The translations under genes were made by a program, and so were the position numbers. Below the pieces are notes generated by a model. That model was not told where the DNA came from. It searched no databases and was given only the letters and a program-made list of their open reading frames with translations. From positions 620,001 through 684,000 of the forward strand of contig JAQSEB010000016.1 of assembly GCA_030063045.1 (NCBI GenBank): a stretch of DNA of 64,000 nucleotides, written 5' to 3'. Below, piece after piece: positions 8,784 through 20,125 of this stretch. This DNA comes from Pratylenchus scribneri. Taxonomy: Eukaryota > Nematoda > Chromadorea > Rhabditida > Pratylenchidae. Within the stretch, counting starts at the first letter, position 1, and every line of letters starts with the position of its first letter.

Positions 8784-10106
8784 ATGAGTTGTTCCAAAAA
8801 AATAAGTGCAAAAAGCCCATTGGCTGTTGACACTGGCTTAAACATTTTCACTGTTCCCCCTACAAATGTTTCAATTCTCCGTTCACATTATAGGGAAATC
8901 CTTCCATTGAGTACAATTACTCAGGATTCTCCATATCTTTTCAGAATTTTTAGTGACAATCTATGGACTGATTTGTCCCGCATTTACCTTTATCTTGAAC
9001 TTTCAATCGAGAAAAAGTCCGGAAATAATTGGGTACCGATTGTAGCTGAAGATACTTCAGTTGGGTGTATTCAGGGAATTGGCCAAAGTTTTGTTCAACA
9101 GCTTAAAGTTTCAGTAGGAAACACCGATTTATATGATAGTGGAAGCCTATATCCGTTCAAAAATTATATGACCACTGAATTATCCTACCCAGGAAATGTA
9201 AAAGCAAATTTTCTGGCCTCCGCTGGCCACTATCCAATCCTAAAACATGATACTTTAGGAGATGAGGGTTTTAAGAAAATTGTAGCTCTTTTTGCTGAAG
9301 GCAAGCGAGCACAATTTCTCTCTAGATTGGATTTTGATTTTGGTAATCAAGAATTATTCCTTCGGAACAATATGGACGTTTTATTCACAATTTTTAAAGC
9401 CAAAGACAATTTTTGTATCCATACTTTGAAAGCAGCCGATACAAATAGCTATCGCCTCTTTGTACACGATGTAAAAATCTATGCTAAAATGGTAGAGGTT
9501 CAACCCTCTCTGAATTTATCAATCTATAAACAGCTGGAAAGACAACCAGCCACATATTCCATTCGAAAAACTGAAATGAAATCATGCTTCCTTAGTGCGG
9601 GTCGAACTTCAATAGATTATAATGCTTTTAGTGGGAATATTCCGCGAAGAATAACTGTGGCATTCGTAGAGAATGCTGCATTCAATGGAGATGCTAAGAA
9701 AACCCCATTCAATTTCAAACCATTTGACATTAGAGAAATCGCAGTCCATGCTGGAGGCCAAATTTATCCCATTGTACCTTATAAAATGAAATTTGCCGAT
9801 AATGAGTTCATTCGCCCCTATGTGGACATGTATGAAGCTTTAGGAGTGGCAAATAGTGACCGTTCATTCGATATTCCCGTTGAAAAATTCAAGGAAGGAT
9901 GGACATTTTTCACCATTCCCTTAACTTCCACTTTGGATGATTCCTGTGGATTTGAGCTGTTAAGAAGTGGAACAACCAGCATTCGAGTTCTTTTCAATTC
10001 AGCAATCCCAGATGGAGGGGTTGATATGCTGGTTCTAGGTGAATTTGACCAATTGGTCATGATTGACTATAATCGTCATATAGTTTCCGATTCCACACTT
10101 GGATGA
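8784..10106 (+). CDS. MCP: Maverick major capsid protein (double jelly-roll)
   Basis: The protein is about 440 aa from the ATG at 8784. An in-frame ATG at 8751 exists but overlaps the previous gene, and MSCSKKISAKSPL is the better start. It has the family's opening (IFTVPPTNVSILRSHYREILPL), a middle with DLYDSGSLYPFKNYM, and a C-terminal jelly roll with YPIVPYKMKF and LVLGEFDQLVMIDYNRHI, typical of Polinton MCPs. It would form hexon-like trimers of an icosahedral capsid. Near 9,570-9,660 the reading SYSIRKTE-like ATYSIRKTEMKSCFL then RRITVAFVENAAFNG also fits the family. Confidence 0.93.
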   Translation: MSCSKKISAKSPLAVDTGLNIFTVPPTNVSILRSHYREILPLSTITQDSPYLFRIFSDNLWTDLSRIYLYLELSIEKKSGNNWVPIVAEDTSVGCIQGIGQSFVQQLKVSVGNTDLYDSGSLYPFKNYMTTELSYPGNVKANFLASAGHYPILKHDTLGDEGFKKIVALFAEGKRAQFLSRLDFDFGNQELFLRNNMDVLFTIFKAKDNFCIHTLKAADTNSYRLFVHDVKIYAKMVEVQPSLNLSIYKQLERQPATYSIRKTEMKSCFLSAGRTSIDYNAFSGNIPRRITVAFVENAAFNGDAKKTPFNFKPFDIREIAVHAGGQIYPIVPYKMKFADNEFIRPYVDMYEALGVANSDRSFDIPVEKFKEGWTFFTIPLTSTLDDSCGFELLRSGTTSIRVLFNSAIPDGGVDMLVLGEFDQLVMIDYNRHIVSDSTLG

Positions 10107-10160
10107 TCGGGAGAATTAATATAAATAATAATTAATTTTATGTCCATTTAGTAATAAAAA

Positions 10161-10496
10161 ATGGAAGAATCAAATTATTACAACAAACAAGCTTTGGAAA
10201 ATTTCCGCCTACTTTCCAACAACACTGAAAACAACAACAATTCATTTCCCCTTCAATCTTTTCTAACAATTGACTCTGATTATGTCAAAAGTCAAAATGG
10301 AAAATCATTTCATCATGAAGTATTCCTATTTTTTCTACAATATCTTATTGCTTTCCCTGTATTCCTTCTTTGTTGGGTTGTGATCGTAAGCTACCTGAAA
10401 AGAAGAGGACATATAACACAAAGCGACGCTGAAAGCATGATTGATGAATTAAAGGATATTAGAATTGCCAGCCCTAATTCCCTCTTCAAAAGATGA
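10161..10496 (+). CDS. Small single-pass membrane protein, unknown
   Basis: The protein is 111 aa. Residues 1-50 are polar and Asn-rich (NNTENNNN). One hydrophobic segment spans about residues 53-78 (FLFFLQYLIAFPVFLLCWVV), and a charged cytosolic-type tail follows (YLKRRGHITQSDAESMIDEL). It is the last gene of the plus-strand cassette, 54 bases after the MCP. I do not recognise a family. The position suggests a structural or egress role, which is unproven. Confidence 0.6.
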   Translation: MEESNYYNKQALENFRLLSNNTENNNNSFPLQSFLTIDSDYVKSQNGKSFHHEVFLFFLQYLIAFPVFLLCWVVIVSYLKRRGHITQSDAESMIDELKDIRIASPNSLFKR

Positions 10497-10945
10497 TCAA
10501 CAATATTTTATTCCCATTCCCTTCATCGACGACGACGAAAACAACAACAGAAATAACAGCAATCCTTTTGGACCTGTAAATTAATATTTCATGGCCACTG
10601 AGAGAGATTGGATTATATTTATCCAACATTTATCAACTCAATGGCATAAAAAATTAATTTTGAGGTCAAAGGAATTTGCCTCCCCTCCAAAAATTAAAAT
10701 AAATTCATCCATCTTTATTCATTATCAAATTTCCGATTGACATTATATAAAAAAGAGTGATGAAAAATCATAAAAAACTCACCTTTTTATTATAATGTCA
10801 TTTCGGAGATTTTGATTGGAAAATGGTTTAAACAACTTTTATTCATTAAAGAGGAAAATTCAGGTAAATTTTTAAAATTAATAAACAAACACAAATTTTT
10901 AAATAAAATGGAAAATAGTGAATAAAAATGTGAACAAAAATCCAT
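10497..10945. other. AT-rich convergent intergenic region
   Basis: It lies between the 3' ends of the plus-strand cassette and the minus-strand polymerase. No ORF is supported. It is presumably the two 3' UTRs and polyadenylation region. Confidence 0.5.
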
Positions 10946-13900
10946 TTAATTATTTTGATGTCCAAAAGGCAAAATTTGTTCTCTCATCGTTTGGACAATT
11001 CCTTTTTTGTAAACCGATTGATATTTCTTTATTGTTGGCCTCATATAAACCATTCCCCGCTTTGTTCGACAAAATGTTGAATATTTAATGGAAATGGCCT
11101 TCTTTTTCATGCTAAATTTGTTTATGTTTTTTTTAAATTTTCCCTCAATTTTTACCTAGTCATATTGAATTGTTGTTCCACTTGTTGAAGGATGGCAGCA
11201 AAAGTCAATTTTTTGGAAGCAGATTCCGTAATTTGAAAGCCACGAATTTTTCGGGTCAATTTGATATCGGTTCCATCCAAAGCCGAATGCAAATAGGCAT
11301 AATTTTTGGCCCCGGCAAAAACAATTTTTTGAATACGGCGATCCGGATTTTCTTTTGCCATTTCACCCAGAAAAGTGCCTATTGAATTTTTATATTGAAA
11401 ATTTTTATTTTTCCCCTTTTTTCCCACCTTCTTTTATTGTTTTTTGGCCAATTTTTCTTTTTATAAAAAGCGAATCGGTATCGCAATATAAAATGCAATT
11501 GTCCAATTTTACTGCCTCCATTATTCGTCGATAAAGCAATCGCCGGCCATGACTAGTCACACATGAAGCGATCAAAACATTATTTGTGCCGGGTTCCTCG
11601 ATAAATTCCTCTTTTTTTCTGAAAACCATTCGGTCTAGGTGTTCATTCAAATGCACAACATCGAGAACTTCAATGCAGGGATCGGCCACCAATTCATGGA
11701 ATTCCTTGGCCGAACGGGTTATTTGGATGGATGTTGAGTTTACCCGCTGACAGAGTTTGCCCCATAATGCATTGAGGAGCAACTTTCTTCAAAAAATAAT
11801 TCAATTGAAATTTTTTAAAAAATTTATAAACTCACATAATTTCCCGAAGGCCTTTATTGAAAACCATTTGCTCTGGGTCAATTTCAATGCCTTCCTTTTG
11901 GGCATAATCCCGAATAAACTCCTTCTTTTGCTGCTCGGTTTTCACATGTGAAGGCCATCCTGATGATTCAACCTAATAATGGGGAAAAAAGCATATTGAA
12001 TTTTCAAAATAAATAATTTCTTACTTTCATTTTAAGCAAAGTGTTGATGTATTTTCGAAAAAGGTCCTTCCTTTCACCTCCATCCGTCCATTGTCTGTCC
12101 TCCCAATGCCAAATCTTTAGGGAATATTAATTAACAAAAAAATTTTTTCCCTCTAAATACTTCATAAACATCCAAAAATGTATATCCCAACTCTAGGCCT
12201 AGTTCAATATCCTCATCCACTAGGGCATCGATCCACGACCGTTGTTCATCCGAATGCCGGCATTTTTTCAATTGTTTATCGGCACATTTGGAGCAAAGAG
12301 GAAAGACGAGGAGATGCTCTTTTGTGCGGTATGGAAGAAAAGGTGGAAGCATTTCTTTGGTCGAAAGCAGTGGCATTCTCTTTGGAGGCAATATACGAAC
12401 CAGATAAAATCCTTTGATGTGTAAGCCTTTGGGAAATTTTGCCAAAGACCAAGGAAGAGAGGGCAATTCCAATCGGTCCAAATCCTCTTTGCCATAAACA
12501 TTGGGCGAACCGAGTGGATAACGGCCATTTTTCATAACCGATGGATACATTGAAACCTTTGAAAAAAATGGGATAAATCAAAAATATTTTTACATCTTTC
12601 CATATTTGTCCCTCATTTTAAATAATTTTCCCCAATTTGTAAACTTACAATATCAAAATGCTCAATAATTGTGTCGGGTTCGGTGACGGAATCGGCATAA
12701 AGTCGGAATGGCTCAACTCTTCCTCCTCTCAAAGCATTTAGGCGAGGGTGAAGAGGAGGAGGAGGCAAATCGGCTCGATTCCACAATTTTCGAAGTTTGG
12801 AATTTTTGTTGAGCATTTGTCGAACAGCGCATTGCCAAACTTCCACTACTTTATAACCCCTACGTTCCAATTCCAATTTTCTCATTTGGCTGCGGGCAAA
12901 CAAATCTTCGGCAGTTCGATTTCCTTGCAATATTTGTTTGCGATCCCTATAGCATTTCACACATCCTTTTTGAAAAATGGAATTTTTTATGGAAAAAAAG
13001 TAAAAATTTACCGTGATATCTGCATCCGTTATATTCAATAATAATTGGAGGGCCACCATCATTTGATTCGATCAAACCATCAACCCGAAAGGTCATCCCA
13101 TCGGGGGAATATTCGCCTTTTGTGGAGTCGGCAGTTGAATTTTTTTCCCAGTAATTTTTGATAAAATGTAAAAGAATCTCCTTGCTTCGTTACTCTGGAC
13201 GTGTGACGGCCTAAGACCCGATTCTGGAAGATTTATCATCATATTTGGCCTGAGAAATTGCGCGCGCCATATTGTTACAGCAAGACCGGCAATAGTAGAG
13301 CATAGATCGAATGGGTCCACATTTGGAGAAATTTTTTGAATAATTTCTTTGAATTTCAGGCAGCCGATTCTATTTTTATATTTTTGGAATATATTTTTAA
13401 TTTTAAACATGAAAATACCTTAATAATTGAACATCATTAGAACAATATTCAATGAGGGCCGATTTTAGGTCAAAAGGTGTCCGCCAATTTGCTGAATACC
13501 ATTGTTTTAATTCCGCCAATTCCATTTGTTTCATTTGTGATGGGCAATAATATTTGATTGGAGGGAGGCGATCCAATGGTTTATTCAAATTCTCCATACG
13601 ATTCCACAGATGTGGAAAAGGAGGTTTTTTTTGGACTCCGCTTCCTTGCATTCCAAATGTGTCAAAAAGACGAGAAAGAGGGCCTTGGATAAAATTGATG
13701 GAATCCTTGAATAAAATTCGCCTTCGGTGGCTTCCTCCCAAATAAATGCGATAAATTTTAAGTCCTATTGAATAAAAATGGGTTTTAATTTCATTTTCCA
13801 AAATGATTCTATCTTACCGGTCATTGTTAATGATGGCGCAAAATTTTGACGATAAATTGCAGACAAAAGAAGATGGAGATCGAATTTTCCTCCATTGTGG

Positions 13901-16720
13901 GCCAGAACAATTGTTTTGATTTCAATACTGCCCTGTGAAATTAAAAACATGAGGAATTGGTCGCTGGGAGTCCTTCCGCCTTCGAATGTGTGGAAATGAA
14001 GAAGTCTGGGGTTGGCCGGGTCAATTTGATTCTTTTTGAAGCGGAAATTCTTTCCCCAAATTCCGCAACAACAATCCTTTGCATATTTTCGAGCATTTGG
14101 AAATTTTTTATTTCCAGTTGGAATTTGAACTTCAGGATCCATTGAGCATTTATTACAGACTATTTCACAAATAATTAAGTTTGGCACTTGACGCCGACAC
14201 TTCAAAATATTTTTGATCAAAACAATCCTATTTTCCACTTACTCGAACACCATTGATCAACATTTTCTGGTCCTGACAAGTTTCAATGTCGAAGAAAATG
14301 TAACGAATAGACTCATCTTCTTTTTCTTCTTTTTCCTCTTCATTTTCCATTTTAAAAAAAAGTGGTTGAACATAACAATGGTGCTCTTCGTTTAATGATC
14401 GAATGGCCGAACAATTTTGGCAAGGGAAAAATGTGGAGCATTCTTTGGCCCTTTCATTCGTACATACATGCTTTTTCCCTCTTTTGTAAACCTATTCAAA
14501 AAATTCTATTCCAATTCCAATATTAAAAAATACTTACAACTTTATTACATTCGGGACAGAAAAATCTTTCCATGCAGATTGAAATTCCGCCTTTTTTCCC
14601 AATTTTTGCATGATTTTGAAAACATCGTTCATTGGGAAAATAAAATCCACATTTGGAACAATGAATGGGTGGTTCCTTTCCTCTTTTGCAGGGATAATCG
14701 GCCCCATAACCGTAGCACAAATAACAGCAAGCCACACAATTTTTATTATGCGATTTTTGATATACAATTGCCTCACAATCAGGGCAGAAATTTCCACGAG
14801 TCTATAGGGGAAAAAATTCAACATTAAATCGCCTAAAATCATTTTGAAAATAAATATGGTCTTATTCTATTTTTTGGAAAATTGTGGTTCAATTAAATGC
14901 ATTCGAAGAATCATATGAAAGACTCAATTCATCTCCAAAATATTCCATTTGAATTAAAAATTAAATGAATTTTTTAATATTCGAATTTTATGCTGAGATT
15001 TTTCGAGTATTCTTCATAATTTCCATTTTATTATTTAAATTTATACCATTTGGTTATTAACTTTATTAAATGGCAAGTGTTTTCTTATCAAAAAACAAAT
15101 TTTGAAAAATTAATTCGGGCAGAAAATAATAACTAATAAAATCAAATCACAATATTAACATTTTCCAAAAAAAATTATCAATTCATTTTCTATTCCATTT
15201 AAGAATTTTAAAAAAGTCATAAATTATTTTATGATTATTCATTTTGAATATTCAAAATTTTAGAAAGAAAAGTAAATAAATTATTATAAATTTAACCTGC
15301 ATTAGTTTTTTCATATTCAAAATTAAATCAAAATGGTTCCCTTGCAGCAATATAAAAATGTTGTTTCTGGCTGTTGATTTTCCTTTATAGACAACTTTGA
15401 ATCCTTTCTCGGCATTAATACAAATAAAACGGATTAGGCCGGGATATTTAGAATTGAATAATTTTTGTATTATGGCCAGATGATTGATGTTATATGAGCG
15501 GAGATTATGTTTTATGCCAACAGTTTTAAGCAAAAATATAGACAAATCCTTCTGTTTATCCGGGTCGGCATAAAGAGAATTGAATTTGGATTGTTCCTGA
15601 AATGTAGCTGCTAAACCCATCACAATCGAGCGGAATAAGCAGAGATTGTCATCGTTGTAAATGGGCAAGATTCCCCTTTTTTTGGCCATAAAATAAAGTT
15701 GCGGAGATTTGGGAAAACAACCACCAAAAAGTCGACGCCTCCTCCTCCATTTTGCATTTTTTGATTTGATTTTTTTCACTGTAATATTATATAAATTTCC
15801 ATAATTAATTTTTGTCAAAAAACAATGAAATTATGCACAATTTTTGATCAACAAATTACTGTTTTAAAAAAGCGAAATGACCATTTTAAAGGTGAATATA
15901 ATGGATTAATTTTTGGTTTTTTTCAAAATAAATTTTGATAATTTCATATTTTTTGATTTAATTTTGGATGGTATATTTTAATCTCTATTTTTGAAATATT
16001 CCATTATAGAAAAACCTTTTTCTTTCATTCCCCACAGGCCATATAATTTGATCTGGTTCACAGTTTTAAAAATGCGAAATTTTCCTCCACTCTGCTTTGC
16101 GATGAGCATTATGGCTTCCGCCATTGATTCAGCCGAATTTTGATCCCGAGGTCTCAACGGAACGAAAAATGGATAGTCCATATAATAATTTGTCCATTGT
16201 AGGGCCAGTTTTTCCGGGAGACCTTTTTAAAAAATGAAAAAATCAATTTAAAGCGGAATTAAGCACCATTGTAATTTTCCAATCTATTGATTAACGACTG
16301 AAAAATTTCCAATAAAACTTCTTTTGGGTCCCATGCACATTTCAATTTAAAAATTTGCAAATTAATAATCTCTGTGTATGAATTGCGGCTTGAAGATCTC
16401 GAATTTTCCACATTTAATATTTTCATGAAATCCCGAATTGTTGTTCCTTGTCTTTTCTTCCTCCTCCTTTTGTTTAAAACAATATCTTCCGGTTCATCGA
16501 ACATAATTATTTTTGGAGCTGATTTGAACAAATCTGAAATAATTTAAATAGAAAATTGAGCAAATTTGATAAAATTCTTTGGATTAAAATGGAAAAATGA
16601 CCAAAATTAATATAATTTAATGGATTTTTCCAGCAAAAACTGGAATGAAAATCATTTTTGAATTTTTGCCTAAATACGGTGATCGATTTTTGGGGGCTTC
16701 CCTTTATTCAAAAGAGTCAT
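10946..16720 (-). pseudogene. POLB: Protein-primed DNA polymerase B, intron-rich, with apparent frameshift
   Basis: This polymerase replicates the element. Exons on the minus strand with GT-AG introns are 16533-16267, 16222-16016, 15778-15297, 14801-14538, 14491-14243, 14199-13818, 13764-13419, 13369-13012, 12965-12649, 12556-12161, 12114-12025, 11972-11836, 11786-11428, 11378-11156 and 11111-10946. A possible first exon is 16720-16676. The N-terminus has NDDNLCLFRSIV and a Cys/His zinc-finger region at 14538-14801. Exonuclease motifs are FFDIETC, AHNGGKFDLHLL and YCSNDVQLL. Polymerase motif A is VSMYPSVM, motif B is LNALWGK and motif C is YCDTDSLFI. The C-terminus is ILPFGH. In exon 13369-13012 the frame that fits upstream (CSTIAGLAV, then SNEARRFF) stops, and the downstream match (RVDG, IIIEYNGCRYHG) is in another frame. 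The shift lies at about 13130-13195, near an A7 run. It could be a mutation or a sequence error. Confidence 0.9.
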
Positions 16721-16770
16721 TGTGACCAAAATAAATCCAAATGAATACACATCATTTTTCTTATTTAATT
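16660..16770 (-). pseudogene. Protein-kinase fragment (subdomain IX only)
   Basis: On the minus strand a 30-codon reading bounded by stops contains KKNDVYSFGFILVTMTL followed by NKGKPPK. The DVYSFG motif followed by hydrophobics and a KP is the subdomain IX signature of tyrosine/TKL-type kinases. No HRDLK, DFG or N-lobe sequence is found nearby. It is therefore a relic, or one exon of a degraded gene. It overlaps the proposed first POLB exon. The sequence shows only the motif; kinase ancestry is inferred. Confidence 0.45.
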
Positions 16771-16849
16771 TTTAGTTTATTTTGTTCAATCAAATTAAAA
16801 TAATATTTTCCCTTTTTTCCTTCCATTAATCAAATTATTTTTATATTTT

Positions 16850-17340
16850 CTCAGAGGGTTAAAAAAGAGAGCAAAAGGTTGGGAAAAAGCGATTGGCATT
16901 GCTCGTTTGGGCCAGATTGCATTTGGAGATAAGAAGGTGGTAAATGGAGGCCAGGGAAAATGTTGGCCAAGGTGGAAATTGGCCTTGTTTTTGTGGCCCC
17001 AAGTTGTTTATGGAAGAAAGGAAAGGTTTTGGTGGAAAATGATGACTTTCCCATATTATTTTTTCAGGAATGGGAAAGTTCATCATCGGTGATGGCAATA
17101 GAGCGGTAGATGGCAATAGGGCGGTGCTTCTCAACAGCTTCATATACAAACCCCTCCCATTCATTCACATCTCCAATCAAGGTTCATTTGCCACAATAAT
17201 AAAAATGTGGTTTTTTTTTTGGAGAATTCGGGGCAAAATTCTTTCTTCCCTCCATTCCAACATCCCTTCCATTTATCCAATTTTTATTCATTTTTTCACA
17301 AATTTCTTTATTTTAATTAAAATCATTTTTCTTTTTCCAA
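16850..17340. other. Relatively GC-rich non-coding block
   Basis: This stretch contains readings in several frames but none resembles a known protein. A short tandem duplication (GATGGCAATAGxGCGGT) occurs at 17090-17125. It may be the remains of a degraded gene or the promoter area of the following cargo gene. Confidence 0.3.
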
Positions 17341-17344
17341 AAAA

Positions 17345-17995
17345 TTAAAATGGAGGCATCCTCCTTTATTCCTTAAACAAAATCAAAATAAATTTCCAAT
17401 TCCTTATATTCCACAAAAAGGCATTTTCCCTTTTTTCCATTTTTTAATAATTTAGTCACATTTAAATTAAAATATGTCTAAAACATTAAATTAGAGGCAT
17501 TATTCCCTCATTTCATTTCTGAAAAATCTAAAATATATGCCTCTTTTTCATTAGAATTTTGTCCTAATAATCCAATCTTAATCCCGTTTTACATAATCAT
17601 CCTTCAAACATTAAAATAGAGGCATCTTTCACAGTTTAATTTTTTGATAAATCTAAATTAATGCCCCCCCTTTTTCACATGGAATTTTGTTTTAATAATC
17701 CAATTATAATCCCATTTTTATCCATTTTTTCAAAATATCCTAAAAATTAAAATAGAGGCATTCTTCGCCCTTAATATTTGAAAAAATTTAAATGCTTCTT
17801 TAATTTTTTGAAAAATCCAAAATAATTGCCTATTTTTCATGTGGAATTTTGTTTAATAATCCAATCATAATCCATTTTTTAAATTTTATCCTATAAAATT
17901 AAAATAGAGGCACTTTTCCCCTTTAATCTTTGAAAAATTTAAAATAAATTCCTCATTTTCATTTGAATTTTGAATTAATAATTTATATAATTTTC
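17345..17995. repeat. Degenerate tandem repeat, about five copies of 110-150 bp
   Basis: The phrase ATTAAAATAGAGGCA (or a one- to two-base variant) recurs at about 17346, 17483, 17612, 17746 and 17896. Between the copies are variants of TTTTTCATxTGGAATTTTG and TAATAATCCAATCxTAAT. The array fills the space upstream of the CxxC cargo gene. It ends at a TTTTCAG acceptor near 17992-17998. Confidence 0.75.
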
Positions 17996-18044
17996 AGAGA
18001 GAAGCTTCAATTTGCACAACAAATCTCAAACCCTTCAACAACAA

Positions 18045-19815
18045 ATGGAATCTACCGATGATGAATGCACAAAAGGCTTTTTGCAAGGCGATGAGCTGAA
18101 GCAGCTGGGGGACGAAATGAGCTTAGCCGATGAATTCATGGGTGGGTGGAAAATTTTGAGGGAAATATTTTGATTATAAACAGGCCTCATTGGCAAAGAT
18201 GAATTGATGGGAAGTGCAGAGAAGAAGGCCAAATTGGACAAAAAGGATGCCGCCAAACCGGAGGAAAAGGCAGAGGATGAGGAAATTCAAATTTTGGGCG
18301 GCAATTCGAAGAAGCAACCGCCAAAACTGAAACAATCCAAACTCAAAATGGAACCGAAGAAGAAGGCAAAGAAGAGTGCTCGCCCAATGAAAGAAAAGCC
18401 AAAACATGAGGAAGGCAAGTTTAAAATGGCTTTTAATTTATTTAAAAATTTATATTTTCAATTCATGAATTTCAGATTCGGAGGATTCCGAGCCAGTTCC
18501 AGTCAAGAAGAAGAAGGCTGCCAAAAAAGCAAAGGCTGATGGTGATTTTTTATTAATTTTATTGTAAAATCAATTCATTTTCCAGATTCGGAATCGGAAC
18601 CACCGGCAAAGAAGAAAGTGGTCAAAAAGGCGAAGGATGATGGTAATTTTTTACAAATTTCAGTAAATTTTTAAAATTTATCTTCAATCCAGATTCTTCC
18701 GATTCTGACCGCCCTCCGGCAAAGAAGAAAGTGGCCAAAAAGACCAAGGACGATGGTAATTTTTTACAAATTATCTATAAATTTTTAAAATTTATATTCA
18801 ATCCAGATTCCTCCGATTCTGACCGCCCCCCAGCAAAGAAGAAAGTGATCAAAAAAGCCAAGGACGATGGTGATTTTTTACACATTTTACAATTAAATTT
18901 TAAAACAAAATTCCCTTTTTAGGTTCCGATGATGATTCCGGTTGGGAACCGGATTGGGAAAGTGACGATGGAAAAGAAGACGAGGAGAAAGAGGAACACA
19001 GCGATGATGGAGATGAATCGGAAGCCGGAAATGAAGAGGGCGGAAAAAAGGGTAAGCGTAAGTCTTTATTCAAAAATAATATTTTTCCGAAATAGGAAAA
19101 TTCGATTGGATTTTCAAGACCAATCGCATCATCCAAACCTTCGGTCAATGCGGCGATTGCATTGAACAACAGAAATCATTGGACCCCGTTGTGATTCAAA
19201 ACCGTCACGGTTTGTTCGTCCGATTGGTGCAATGCCGCAAATGCTTTTCCGCAAATGGACGCATCCGCCAAGTGCAGGAGGGATTTCTTGAGCGTGGAAA
19301 GTGTAAGTTTAAAATGGAAAAACAAGTGATTTATTTTGTAAAATTTAGCCTTTGAATTCTTCGAAGAGACGGATGACTACAAAACGGCCGCAACCACCTA
19401 TGTTCGAGCAATCGGCCAATGCCAGTACTGCCGCAACAAGATGGGCCGTTTGGAGGCGAGCAAAATGGTTGAGAAGGTAAAAATTTTTTGAAATAAAACA
19501 TTTCAAAATTTATTTCCATTAGCTTGGGAAGAGCCACATCTGCCTGTTGTTGGCGCAATGTACGACCTGCGTAGGGCGCAATAAACAGCTGCAGCGTATG
19601 CACTGGGACGCCTTTTCATCCCTTTTCAAGGGAAAAAAGGGCGGCGGAGCAGGTAAAAATCTCGAAAAAATGACCAAACCTTTTCATTTCAATTTTTAGG
19701 AGGAGGCACCGGTGGCGGCAAAAAGCGCAAAATCAAACGGGAGGAGGATGAGGACGAAGACGATGATGCAGAGGAATTGATGCCGAAGAAAGCTGCCAAG
19801 AAGATGAAGAAATGA
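18045..19815 (+). CDS. Maverick cargo: acidic/basic nuclear-type protein with four CxxC pairs and duplicated exons
   Basis: Eleven exons join in frame to about 428 aa: 18045-18141, 18184-18414, 18476-18541, 18586-18642, 18693-18755, 18807-18869, 18923-19051, 19096-19302, 19349-19476, 19523-19652 and 19700-19815. The intron after 18414 uses a GC donor. Exons 3 to 6 are short, phase 1 at both ends, and encode near-identical units such as DSSDSDRPPAKKKV then KKAKDDG. An acidic exon follows. The folded part (exons 8-10) has CGDC, CRKC, CQYC and CTTC, suggesting two zinc-ribbon-like modules. The C-terminus is Gly/Lys and Glu/Asp-rich with a basic end. I do not recognise the family. Alternating acidic and KKxK tracts suggest a nuclear nucleic-acid-binding protein. 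It lies inside the Maverick TIRs, and AATAAA follows at 19961. Codon use is less AT-biased than the virion cassette. Confidence 0.75.
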
Positions 19816-20125
19816 AGTGAAATTGGATGAAAATGAGGGGAAATTCCATGGAAAAATAATTAATCCCCCATCGTAGTTAGTTTTTGATTGGAAAAATTGT
19901 TGAAGGACCCTTCCAATCATTTTTTGGGTCCGGAAAAACACAATACACACATATTTGGCAAATAAAATAAAATTTTCGTAATTCAATTTTTTACAATATT
20001 CTTTCAATCATTTTATTTGTTCAATTTTATTTTGGGGATTTTCAAATTGTCAATTTTTTTGGACATTGGCATTTTTTTTTGGGCAATATTCGGCAAAAAA
20101 GGTCGGTTTTCCACAATGTCCATTC
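19816..20125. other. 3' UTR and spacer before the right TIR
   Basis: It contains the poly(A) signal AATAAA at 19961-19966 for the cargo gene. No ORF is supported. Confidence 0.6.

Noticed and set aside
16859..17164. 101-aa minus-strand ORF as a kinase N-lobe
   Set aside because: I looked for kinase motifs (Gly loop, VAxK, HRD, DFG) to pair with the DVYSFG relic and found none.
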